Below, piece by piece: positions 1 to 5,486 of a stretch of 5,486 nt of DNA. Source of the DNA: an uncultured Altererythrobacter sp. (GTDB taxonomy: Bacteria > Pseudomonadota > Alphaproteobacteria > Sphingomonadales > Sphingomonadaceae); assembly GCA_937950385.1 (NCBI GenBank), contig CALFEA010000167.1, positions 1-5,486 of the forward strand, written 5' to 3'. The notes beneath the pieces were generated by a model. The model worked only from the letters and a program-made list of their open reading frames with translations. It had not been told where the DNA came from and did not search any database. The number at the start of each line of letters is the position of its first letter. The stretch's first letter is position 1. The position numbers and the translations under genes were made by a program.

Positions 1-245
1 GCGTTGACTACCAGCGCTCGCGCTTTTCCTGCCTTCACATTGTTGCGCCCAAGTTCGACCTCACTTGAGGCGCAGGCACTCTGCGTAAAAACGCCGGCCA
101 CGGCTGTTCCTTCGTTCAATTGTGCGAAGGTCAAATCGGCGCGCTCCCAATCTTTATAGCCCGCGCAAACAGTACGTAGGGTGACGCCGGCAATCGCTGG
201 GAGATCGGGAAAGGGAAGGGCCAAAGGTGAGCGTGTGAGTTCCAT
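1..245 (-). CDS. argJ: ArgJ, glutamate N-acetyltransferase / amino-acid N-acetyltransferase, N-terminal part (cut by window edge)
   Basis: Reading the minus strand from the ATG at 245-243 gives 81 codons before the window ends, plus the first two bases (GC) of an alanine codon. The protein begins MELTRSPLALPFPDLPAIAG and contains GTAVAGVFTQSACASSEVEL at residues 46-65, then ends ...RALVVNA. This is the typical ArgJ N-terminus, with the beginning of the family's VVN(S/A)GNAN segment at the cut. ArgJ is a cytoplasmic enzyme that moves the acetyl group from N-acetylornithine to glutamate, the recycling step of arginine synthesis; some members also use acetyl-CoA. The precursor cleaves itself before a conserved threonine, which lies outside this window, so monofunctional and bifunctional forms cannot be told apart. 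ATG 245 is the first ATG in a frame open back to 371, and an AGGG lies 8 bases upstream. The gene is divergent from the TonB-like gene at 345. Confidence 0.93.
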   Translation of the reverse strand, partial: MELTRSPLALPFPDLPAIAGVTLRTVCAGYKDWERADLTFAQLNEGTAVAGVFTQSACASSEVELGRNNVKAGKARALVVN

Positions 246-344
246 GTCCCAGGCCCTAATGCCCAAATCTCTAACCGGCAATATTGGGATGGATTCTTCA
301 TTTTGTTCATTGGAGAGATAGAAAATTTGGTCTAGTTCATTGTC

Positions 345-1085
345 ATGAAATATATCGCACCTGCACTCGCTCTATCCGCGGCATTCATTGCCGCCCCATC
401 TTACGCTCAGTCAGAAGCCGTTGAAGGGGCTGTTGAAGCAGCAGCAGAGGCGGCTGAAGAGATGGTCGAAGATGCGACCGAACGGCCGCCCGCCATACAA
501 ATTCCGCGGATTGAGACCGTACCGCGAGCTAGATCACCTCGCCTGAAGACTTTTCGGTTTATCAAGCCCGCTGACTACCCAGTTGCGGCGTGGCAAGAAG
601 ATGAAACTGGTGTTGTGAAATATTCTGTCGACGTGTCGGCAGACGGCAAAGCGACCAATTGCGAAATTACCGAGGGTGCAGAGCTGACGCGGCTTGCGTC
701 TGCAACATGCGCTCTTGTGATGGAACGTGCTGAATTTCGTGCAGCCAAAGATGAAGACAATCAAGATGTCGCCGGCACATACGAAGGCCGCCACAATTGG
801 CGCAAGCGCGAGCCTGAATTGCCGCAAATGTCGCTGATTTTTCAATACACTCACGATGAAAACGGCGTGTCACACGATTGCGAATTTCTGAAGATGGAAA
901 ATCTGCCAGAGAAAATGCGCAAAGATATTGAAAGGGATAAGGAGCGCGGAAACCTATGCAAAGGTGCCTTTGGAAGCGGCCGCGGTGTTCCCTACCGCGA
1001 TGAGAATGGCGTCCCGATTGCAAAGCGTGTCACAGTCAGCATGGATGTGCTTTTGGAAGAGCCGGTTGAAACTGCTCCTGAATAG
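345..1085 (+). CDS. Secreted protein with TonB C-terminal-like domain(s), 246 aa
   Basis: The protein starts with a Sec signal peptide: MKY, a hydrophobic stretch at residues 4-18, and a probable cleavage site SYA|QS after residue 21. Residues 22-46 are rich in Ala and Glu and look like a flexible or helical acidic linker. Residues 78-152 resemble a TonB C-terminal domain: DYP at 78-80, GVVKYSVDVSADGKATNCEI at 89-108, a second Cys at 122, F131, a GTYEG near 144-148 and a closing W152. Residues 162-237 look like a degenerate second copy, with C179, C205, an RDENGVP at 218-224 and a final strand. Real TonB proteins have an N-terminal membrane anchor and a Pro-rich spacer; here a cleavable signal replaces the anchor, so the product is probably periplasmic and is unlikely to transduce energy itself. 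The four Cys could form one disulfide per domain (inference). No clear Shine-Dalgarno precedes ATG 345; GGAGA at 312-316 is too distant. The specific function is unknown. Confidence 0.8.
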   Translation: MKYIAPALALSAAFIAAPSYAQSEAVEGAVEAAAEAAEEMVEDATERPPAIQIPRIETVPRARSPRLKTFRFIKPADYPVAAWQEDETGVVKYSVDVSADGKATNCEITEGAELTRLASATCALVMERAEFRAAKDEDNQDVAGTYEGRHNWRKREPELPQMSLIFQYTHDENGVSHDCEFLKMENLPEKMRKDIERDKERGNLCKGAFGSGRGVPYRDENGVPIAKRVTVSMDVLLEEPVETAPE

Positions 1086-1137
1086 TTGCCCCAATAGTTA
1101 AAGTTGCGCGGTAGACGCGGGGGTAAAGCGGGCCTAT

Positions 1138-1422
1138 ATGGCTCATGTTATGACGCGCCAATTGCTCGCCTTGCTTGCCCTTTTAACAGGCCTTGCTGCT
1201 GTTGGCTCTCCCGCGCATGCCGCAGACGCAGAAGCGGTTGCTTGCGAGATCGGGGTCACCATCGACTGCGCGCGTGATGCGCCTGTGGCAATTGCCGCTG
1301 TGCAAACGCCTACCTCCAATTCAGCGCGACGCGATGACGCTAATGCAGTCCACGCCTTTCAAGACTTGCCTTTGGTAAGCACTGCGACGGTGTTGATCCG
1401 GATCGATCGCGCTTACGAATAG
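1138..1422 (+). CDS. Small secreted protein of unknown function upstream of secA, 94 aa
   Basis: I do not recognise a family. The N-terminus is a clear Sec signal peptide: Arg at residue 7, the hydrophobic run LLALLALLTGLAAVG at 9-23, and a probable cleavage site AHA|AD after residue 28. The mature part would be only about 66 residues, with two cysteines (C36, C44), an Ala-rich segment and a hydrophobic stretch LVSTATVLIRI near the C-terminus (79-89), ending RAYE. ATG 1138 is preferred because GCGGG lies about 5-7 bases upstream; an in-frame ATG at 1150 would give a more typical signal peptide (MTRQLL...) but has no visible ribosome-binding site. The gene lies 52 bases after the TonB-like gene and 128 bases before secA, all on the same strand. 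Its small size, signal peptide and place before secA recall secretion-monitor genes, but no known arrest motif is visible, so it is annotated as hypothetical. Confidence 0.7.
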   Translation: MAHVMTRQLLALLALLTGLAAVGSPAHAADAEAVACEIGVTIDCARDAPVAIAAVQTPTSNSARRDDANAVHAFQDLPLVSTATVLIRIDRAYE

Positions 1423-1430
1423 ATTTAGCG

Positions 1431-1456
1431 TGCAATGCGGCGTTTGGCCGCATGCA
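1431..1456 (+). promoter_or_regulatory. Stem-loop in the secA upstream leader
   Basis: The arm TGCAATGCGGC (1431-1441) pairs with GCCGCATGCA (1447-1456): ten base pairs with one bulged A and a five-base loop, GTTTG. It begins 8 bases after the stop codon of the small secreted protein. The four T residues at 1463-1466 are separated from the stem by six bases, which is poor for an intrinsic terminator. It could be a weak attenuator, an mRNA processing or stability element, or part of a switch with the downstream arms at 1468-1472 and 1495-1500. The structure is seen in the sequence; the role is inferred. Confidence 0.45.
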
Positions 1457-1535
1457 CTGCCATTTTCTGCGGGCGTCTCTGTCAATGGGCGGATGCCGCA
1501 AACCTCGACACAAATTCATATATTCAGTCCATTTG

Positions 1536-1541
1536 TAAGGA
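1536..1541 (+). promoter_or_regulatory. Shine-Dalgarno site of secA
   Basis: TAAGGA lies 9 bases before ATG 1551 and fixes the secA start, which is also where family homology begins ([11 protein letters not shown]). GTCC at 1527-1530 could pair with GGAC at 1539-1542 and partly cover the site, but four base pairs with an eight-base loop is weak. Confidence 0.75.
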
Positions 1542-1550
1542 CCCTCAAGC

Positions 1551-4316
1551 ATGTTTCAGAAACTCGCCAAAACCGTCTTTGGCTCTTCCAATGATCGTTA
1601 TGTCAAATCGATTGGGAAAATCGTCAATCAAGTCGCCGCATTAGAAGACCAAATCACGGCAATGTCCGATGATGAGCTGAAAGCGCAAACCGATAAATTC
1701 CGCGCACTGCTCGACGATGGCAAGACATTGGATGACATTTTGCCAGAGGCTTTTGCTACTATTCGCGAAGCATCCAAGCGTGTTCTCGGCATGCGGCATT
1801 TCGATGTGCAGATGATCGGCGGCGTAGTGCTTCACCGCGGTGAGATCGCAGAAATGCGCACGGGTGAGGGTAAGACGCTGGTTGCGACGCTGGCGACCTA
1901 TCTTAACGCAATTGAGGGTAAGGGCGTCCACGTTGTGACGGTCAATGACTACCTTGCTAGCCGCGACGCAGGATGGATGGGCCAACTCTACAATTGGATG
2001 GGTCTCAGCGTTGGCGTGATCGTGCCCAATATTGATGAATATGCGCGCCGCGATGCCTATAATTCCGATATTACCTACGGCACAAATAATGAATTCGGTT
2101 TTGATTATCTGCGCGATAATATGAAGCATGAGCGCAGCCAAATGGTGCAGCGCCCGTTTAACTTTGCAATCGTCGATGAGGTCGATTCAATCCTGATCGA
2201 TGAAGCGCGCACGCCGCTGATTATCTCAGGCCCCACCGAAGACAAATCAGAGCTTTATGTTTCTGTCGATCTCGTGGTGAAGGAAATCCCAGAGGATTGG
2301 TATGAGAAGGATGAAAAGACAAAGAACATCCAACTTACCGAAGACGGTACAGAGGCTGTTGAGAAGCTATTGATCGAAAAGGGTATTCTGGAAACAGAAA
2401 ACCTCTACGACGTTGAGAATACGCAAGTTGTCCATCACCTCGATCAAGCGCTCAAAGCGGTGCACATGTTCAAGCGGGATACCGACTACATCGTGAAAGA
2501 TGATAAGGTCGTCATCATCGATGAGTTTACCGGACGGATGATGGACGGCCGGCGCTGGTCAAATGGTTTGCATCAGGCGGTTGAGGCCAAGGAAGGCGTC
2601 ACGATCGAACCTGAAAACCAGACCATGGCCTCGATTACTTTCCAAAACTATTTCCGCATGTACCCAAAGCTGTCTGGCATGACCGGCACAGCGGCGACCG
2701 AGGCAGCCGAATTTTGGGACATTTACAAAATGAACACGGTCGAAATTCCGACCAATGTTGAAGTCCAGCGCATTGATGAGGACGATGAGTTCTACAAAAA
2801 TACGATGGATAAATTCGCCGCGATTGCCAAAGCGATTGCGGAAAAATCACAGATTGGTCAGCCCGTATTGGTCGGCACGGTTTCCATTGAGAAATCCGAA
2901 TTGCTGTCCAAATTCCTCGATGATGAGGGCGTAAAGCACGAGGTTTTGAACGCTCGTCAGCATGAGCGCGAGGCGCATATTGTTGCCCAAGCAGGCCGCA
3001 TTGGCGCGGTGACCATCGCCACCAATATGGCAGGTCGCGGTACCGACATTCAGCTCGGCGGCAATTTCGAGTTCCGTATCGATGAAGAGCTCGGCGCGAG
3101 GGAAGAGGGCGCGGAAAAAGACGCAGCTGTCGCGAAATTGACCGCTGAAGTGGAAGAAGAAAAAGCCAAGGTTCTGGAGGCCGGCGGTCTGTTCGTCTTG
3201 GGCACTGAACGCCATGAAAGCCGCCGGATTGATAACCAGCTGCGCGGACGTTCTGGCCGCCAGGGTGACCCGGGTCTCTCGCGTTTTTACCTATGCCTAG
3301 AAGATGATCTGTTGCGCATCTTTGGGCCGGACACTTTGTTCGCCAAAATGATGAATTCCAATCTGGAGGACGGCGAGGCAATCGGCTCAAAATGGCTGTC
3401 GAAAGCGATTGAAACTGCACAGAAAAAGGTCGAGGCACGCAATTACGAAACGCGTAAGCAAGTCGTCCAATATGATGATGTGATGAATGACCAGCGTAAG
3501 GTCATTTACGAGCAGCGCGCTGAAATCATGGATTCAGAAACAGTCGATGAGGTCGTGGTCGACATGCGTCACGACACGATCAATTCACTGGTTGCGGATG
3601 CGTGTCCCGCCGGTTCTTACCCTGAACAATGGGATATCTCTGGCCTGAAAGAGCGCGTGGAAGATGTTCTTGGCCTCGCGCCGCCGCTTGATGAGTGGAT
3701 GGAAGAAGATCAGCTTGAGCCAGAAATTATCGAGGAACGCATTCGGACGGCTGCCGATGGCGTGATGGAAGCCAAAATTGGCAATGCCGATAGCGGTGTT
3801 TGGCGTCAGATTGAAAAGAGCATTCTTTTGGAGCGCCTCGATTTCCATTGGAAAGAACATCTCGCGACATTGGATGCGTTGCGCCAAGTCGTTTTCCTTC
3901 GCGCTTATGCGCAAAAGCAGCCAATCAATGAATATAAGCAAGAGGCATTCGGGCTGTTTGAAAAAATGCTCGACACTCTGCGCGAGGATGTGACCAAAAT
4001 TCTGGTGAAGGCTGAATTGCAAATGGCACCACCGCAGGCGAGCGATTTGCCTGATCTGCCAGACTTTCTTACCGGGCATATTGACCCGCTGACAGGTCTA
4101 GACAATTCCAACGATGGTGATGGTTCTTCTCAAGATCCGGCATTGTTTGGATCTCTTGCAGGCAGCCCGCGTGCAGCGGCAAGTCCGGGCGGCGCGCTGA
4201 GCGAAGACCCTTATGCGGGTCAAGAGATCAGCCGCAATTCGCCATGCCCATGTGGTTCGGGCAATAAGTATAAGCATTGCCACGGCTCTGCAGGCGGTAA
4301 AGTCGCTGCGTCATAG
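1551..4316 (+). CDS. secA: SecA, preprotein translocase ATPase, 921 aa, complete
   Basis: SecA binds preproteins and SecYEG at the inner membrane and uses ATP to push unfolded chains into the periplasm. All family landmarks are present. NBD1 has Walker A MRTGEGKT at 102-109 and Walker B IVDEVDS at 207-213, followed by [13 protein letters not shown]. The preprotein cross-linking domain follows at about 225-375, including [16 protein letters not shown] at 322-337. SGMTGTA is at 375-381. NBD2 carries [14 protein letters not shown] at 491-504 and the arginine-finger segment [13 protein letters not shown] at 563-575. The helical scaffold and two-helix finger contain DFHWKEHL at 764-771 and [14 protein letters not shown] at 783-796. 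After a variable linker rich in Gly, Ser and Asp, the C-terminus ends in the zinc/SecB-binding motif [14 protein letters not shown], with ligands C899, C901, C910 and H911. The intact zinc tail suggests use with SecB. Its length is close to the usual ~900 residues. The gene is followed after 10 bases by a transporter gene, probably on the same mRNA. No truncation or frameshift is seen. Confidence 0.99.
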   Translation: MFQKLAKTVFGSSNDRYVKSIGKIVNQVAALEDQITAMSDDELKAQTDKFRALLDDGKTLDDILPEAFATIREASKRVLGMRHFDVQMIGGVVLHRGEIAEMRTGEGKTLVATLATYLNAIEGKGVHVVTVNDYLASRDAGWMGQLYNWMGLSVGVIVPNIDEYARRDAYNSDITYGTNNEFGFDYLRDNMKHERSQMVQRPFNFAIVDEVDSILIDEARTPLIISGPTEDKSELYVSVDLVVKEIPEDWYEKDEKTKNIQLTEDGTEAVEKLLIEKGILETENLYDVENTQVVHHLDQALKAVHMFKRDTDYIVKDDKVVIIDEFTGRMMDGRRWSNGLHQAVEAKEGVTIEPENQTMASITFQNYFRMYPKLSGMTGTAATEAAEFWDIYKMNTVEIPTNVEVQRIDEDDEFYKNTMDKFAAIAKAIAEKSQIGQPVLVGTVSIEKSELLSKFLDDEGVKHEVLNARQHEREAHIVAQAGRIGAVTIATNMAGRGTDIQLGGNFEFRIDEELGAREEGAEKDAAVAKLTAEVEEEKAKVLEAGGLFVLGTERHESRRIDNQLRGRSGRQGDPGLSRFYLCLEDDLLRIFGPDTLFAKMMNSNLEDGEAIGSKWLSKAIETAQKKVEARNYETRKQVVQYDDVMNDQRKVIYEQRAEIMDSETVDEVVVDMRHDTINSLVADACPAGSYPEQWDISGLKERVEDVLGLAPPLDEWMEEDQLEPEIIEERIRTAADGVMEAKIGNADSGVWRQIEKSILLERLDFHWKEHLATLDALRQVVFLRAYAQKQPINEYKQEAFGLFEKMLDTLREDVTKILVKAELQMAPPQASDLPDLPDFLTGHIDPLTGLDNSNDGDGSSQDPALFGSLAGSPRAAASPGGALSEDPYAGQEISRNSPCPCGSGNKYKHCHGSAGGKVAAS

Positions 4317-4326
4317 GTACCTGTAA

Positions 4327-5091
4327 ATGAGCGCTGGCGTGCCCCTTGGCCTGATCGCGGCGTTCTTTGTAACCGCGCTGCTTTATGCATCGGCGGGCTT
4401 TGGCGGCGGTTCGACCTATGCGGCGCTTCTCGCGCTGTCGGGGCTTGATTACCGCCTGCTGCCCGTGCTGGCACTGGCGTGCAATATCGTAGTGGTGGCA
4501 GGTGCAAGCATGCGCTTTGCCCGCACCAAAATCACGCCTTGGAAGGGTGCGTTGCTGCTAACCGGTATTGCAGCACCAGCGGCATTCCTTGGCGGTCTAA
4601 CGCCAATTGCGCAGGACAGCTTTATGTGGCTGCTTGGGGCAAGTCTGCTGCTAACTGGGGCGACCATGTTGCTTCCAATGCGCACAAGTGAAGAGGGTGA
4701 GGGAGCTGAGCCAAACCGGTTTGCGAAGCTTATGCCGGTGGCGGCATTGCCGCTTGGCTATCTGGCGGGATTGGTCGGAATTGGGGGCGGAATTTTTCTT
4801 GCGCCGCTTCTTCACCTCATTCGCTGGAATAATGCCCGCGCAATCGCGGCGACGGCCAGCCTTTTCATTCTGGTCAATTCTGCATTCGGGCTTGCAGGGC
4901 AATTGCTCAAAAGTGGACCAGCGGTGTTGACCGGCGCAGTCTACGGCGGATTGGCTCTATTGGTGGCGGTCGCCGTCGGAGGGCAGATCGGCAGTTTGCT
5001 TGCAGTCAAATTCTTACCGCAGCGCTTGATCCGCTGGCTAACCGCAGTGCTGGTAATCTGGGTGGGCGCACGCCTATTGCTTGGCATTTAA
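4327..5091 (+). CDS. TSUP (TauE/SafE, DUF81) family membrane transporter, 254 aa
   Basis: This is a very hydrophobic protein with about eight likely membrane segments, roughly at residues 5-20, 44-60, 74-91, 98-117, 135-163, 172-194, 199-225 and 234-253. It carries the paired glycine-rich motifs of the TSUP family: ASAGFGGGSTYAALLALSG at 21-39 and LVGIGGGIFLAPLLHLI at 149-165, the latter followed by AIAATASLFILVNSAFGLAG at 172-191. The two motifs reflect the family's duplicated fold. TSUP members export or import sulfite, sulfoacetate, thiosulfate and other organic anions; the substrate cannot be read from this sequence, and no sulfur-metabolism gene is next to it. A hydrophilic loop at about 119-133 (SEEGEGAEPN) joins the halves. 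ATG 4327 is 10 bases after the secA stop, and AGGT at 4315-4318 overlaps that stop and serves as the ribosome-binding site, so co-transcription with secA is likely. Length is normal for the family. Confidence 0.88.
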   Translation: MSAGVPLGLIAAFFVTALLYASAGFGGGSTYAALLALSGLDYRLLPVLALACNIVVVAGASMRFARTKITPWKGALLLTGIAAPAAFLGGLTPIAQDSFMWLLGASLLLTGATMLLPMRTSEEGEGAEPNRFAKLMPVAALPLGYLAGLVGIGGGIFLAPLLHLIRWNNARAIAATASLFILVNSAFGLAGQLLKSGPAVLTGAVYGGLALLVAVAVGGQIGSLLAVKFLPQRLIRWLTAVLVIWVGARLLLGI

Positions 5092-5106
5092 CCAAGGGCT
5101 TTTTTT
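5080..5106 (+). terminator. Possible weak intrinsic terminator after the transporter gene
   Basis: CTTGG (5080-5084) can pair with CCAAG (5092-5096) around a seven-base loop that contains the transporter stop codon. GGC and then seven T residues (5100-5106) follow. The five-base-pair stem is short and the GGC gap before the T tract is not ideal, so efficiency would be low. Its position fits: it lies between the plus-strand run and the convergent tRNA gene. Confidence 0.4.
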
Positions 5107-5128
5107 AATTATTTCGGAGCGGGTAAAA

Positions 5129-5203
5129 TGGCTCCCCGAGTTGGATTCGAACCAACGACCAAGTGATTAACAGTCACCTACTCTACCGCTGAGCTATCGG
5201 GGA
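5129..5203 (-). tRNA. tRNA-Asn (anticodon GTT), CCA encoded
   Basis: The minus strand folds as a full cloverleaf of 75 bases. The acceptor stem is TCCCCGA/TCGGGGA with discriminator G and a genome-encoded CCA (complement of 5129-5131). The D arm contains GCTCAGCGGTAGAGT. The anticodon stem is GGTGA/TCACT with one G-T pair, and its loop CTGTTAA carries anticodon GTT (complement of 5169-5171), which reads AAC and AAT. The T arm is GTTGG-TTCGAAT-CCAAC. The gene lies between nadK (same strand, upstream) and the convergent transporter gene, and has its own promoter. No integrase or duplicated 3' end is seen nearby, so there is no sign that it is an occupied attachment site. Confidence 0.97.
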
Positions 5204-5238
5204 GCAGCAACGGGTTTTTCTGCCCGAAGCGAGAGGCG

Positions 5239-5267
5239 CGTATATGGCGCACTCTTTTAGAATGCAA
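5239..5267 (-). promoter_or_regulatory. Sigma70-like promoter of tRNA-Asn
   Basis: On the minus strand, TTGCAT (5267-5262) and TATACG (5244-5239) are separated by exactly 17 bases, a good housekeeping promoter layout. Transcription would start near 5232, about 30 bases before the mature tRNA 5' end. The leader contains a small CGGG/CCCG hairpin (5211-5226) that RNase P processing would remove. The -35 box lies 15 bases beyond the nadK stop, so the tRNA need not depend on nadK transcription. Confidence 0.65.
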
Positions 5268-5282
5268 CCCACTTCCTTTACG

Positions 5283-5486
5283 TTAAACTGCGAATTGTTC
5301 CGCCGCGATCCGATCATCGAGCGAATGGCCGGGATCAAACAACAAAGTCAGGCTGGATTTGCGCGCGATTGAAACCGACACTTCAGCAATATCACGCAGC
5401 TCTTTTTGATCTGCCACGGCGAGCACAGGGCGCTTGCGCGGCTCGTTAATCTTGAAACGAATCTTGCTGCGGTCAGGCAAAATAGC
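5283..5486 (-). CDS. nadK: NAD kinase, C-terminal 67 residues (cut by window edge)
   Basis: The minus-strand frame enters from the window edge and ends at TAA (5285-5283). The visible protein begins AILPDRSKIRFKINEPRKRP, followed by VLAVADQKELRDIAEVSV and the ending LTLLFDPGHSLDDRIAAEQF-AV. This matches the C-terminal end of the bacterial NAD kinases (PpnK/NadK), in particular the alphaproteobacterial ILPD..KIRF and LLFDPxHxLxxRI..EQF segments. The enzyme phosphorylates NAD to NADP in the cytoplasm using ATP or polyphosphate. The GGDG and NE(D) active-site motifs lie outside the window, so activity cannot be judged. The TTG at 5480-5478 is an internal leucine codon, not a start. The gene is followed on the same strand by tRNA-Asn with its own promoter; no clear terminator was seen between them. 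Confidence 0.88.
   Translation of the reverse strand, partial: AILPDRSKIRFKINEPRKRPVLAVADQKELRDIAEVSVSIARKSSLTLLFDPGHSLDDRIAAEQFAV

Noticed and set aside
246..344. Promoters for the divergent argJ and TonB-like genes in the 99-base gap.
   Set aside because: They must exist nearby, but I found no pair of -35 and -10 boxes with suitable spacing on either strand, so none is annotated.
246..371. The argJ frame stays open upstream to 371, suggesting a longer N-terminus.
   Set aside because: The extension has no ATG or GTG, only two TTG codons, and it runs into the divergent gene. ArgJ family homology begins at the ATG at 245.
1519..1524. TATATT as a -10 box for a secA promoter.
   Set aside because: No acceptable -35 box is found 16-18 bases upstream (CCGCAA there). 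A single AT-rich hexamer is not enough support.
1435..1644. A 69-codon frame starting in the secA leader and running into secA, beginning MRRLAACTAIFCGRL, considered as a leader peptide.
   Set aside because: It has no Shine-Dalgarno, starts inside a stem arm, and most of its length overlaps secA in another frame. Nothing supports its translation.
2635..3438. A long minus-strand open frame (267 codons) opposite secA.
   Set aside because: It lies wholly opposite the highly conserved secA coding region, and its translation is Arg/Pro/Cys-rich with no recognisable domain, as expected of an antisense shadow.
5116..5135. GGAGC/GCTCC inverted repeat spanning the tRNA 3' end, considered as a terminator.
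   Set aside because: The five-base-pair stem uses the tRNA acceptor strand itself and has no following T tract on either strand. It is more simply explained by the acceptor sequence.

Overview
The window looks like chromosomal DNA of an alphaproteobacterium, most likely a marine member of the Sphingomonadales (Erythrobacteraceae-like). This rests on the style of the SecA, ArgJ and NAD kinase protein sequences, on moderately GC-rich coding DNA, and on divergent argJ/secA neighbours. The genus is an inference; no search was run. I see no insertion sequence, phage gene, CRISPR array or integrase.

Layout. Positions 1-245 (minus) hold the first 81 codons of argJ, an arginine-biosynthesis acetyltransferase. 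A 99-base divergent gap separates it from a plus-strand run of four genes. These are a secreted 246-residue protein with one clear and one degenerate TonB-C-like domain (345-1085), a 94-residue secreted protein of unknown function (1138-1422), secA (1551-4316) and a TSUP/TauE-family membrane transporter (4327-5091). The 128 bases before secA contain a stem-loop and further arms that could form alternative pairings. The transporter follows secA after 10 bases, with its ribosome-binding site over the secA stop codon. A weak hairpin with a T tract follows the transporter.

On the right, a minus-strand block converges on this run: the last 67 codons of nadK (NAD kinase, 5283-5486), then tRNA-Asn(GTT) at 5129-5203. 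The tRNA has its own sigma70-like promoter just downstream of the nadK stop.

How the genes relate. SecA is the ATP-driven motor that pushes signal-peptide proteins through SecYEG, and both genes just upstream encode likely SecA substrates. The small one, with a structured leader between it and secA, recalls the secM-secA arrangement of gammaproteobacteria, but no known arrest motif is visible, so this is a hypothesis. argJ, nadK and the tRNA are housekeeping genes with no evident link to secretion. The most interesting part is about 1138-1550; the rest is ordinary.
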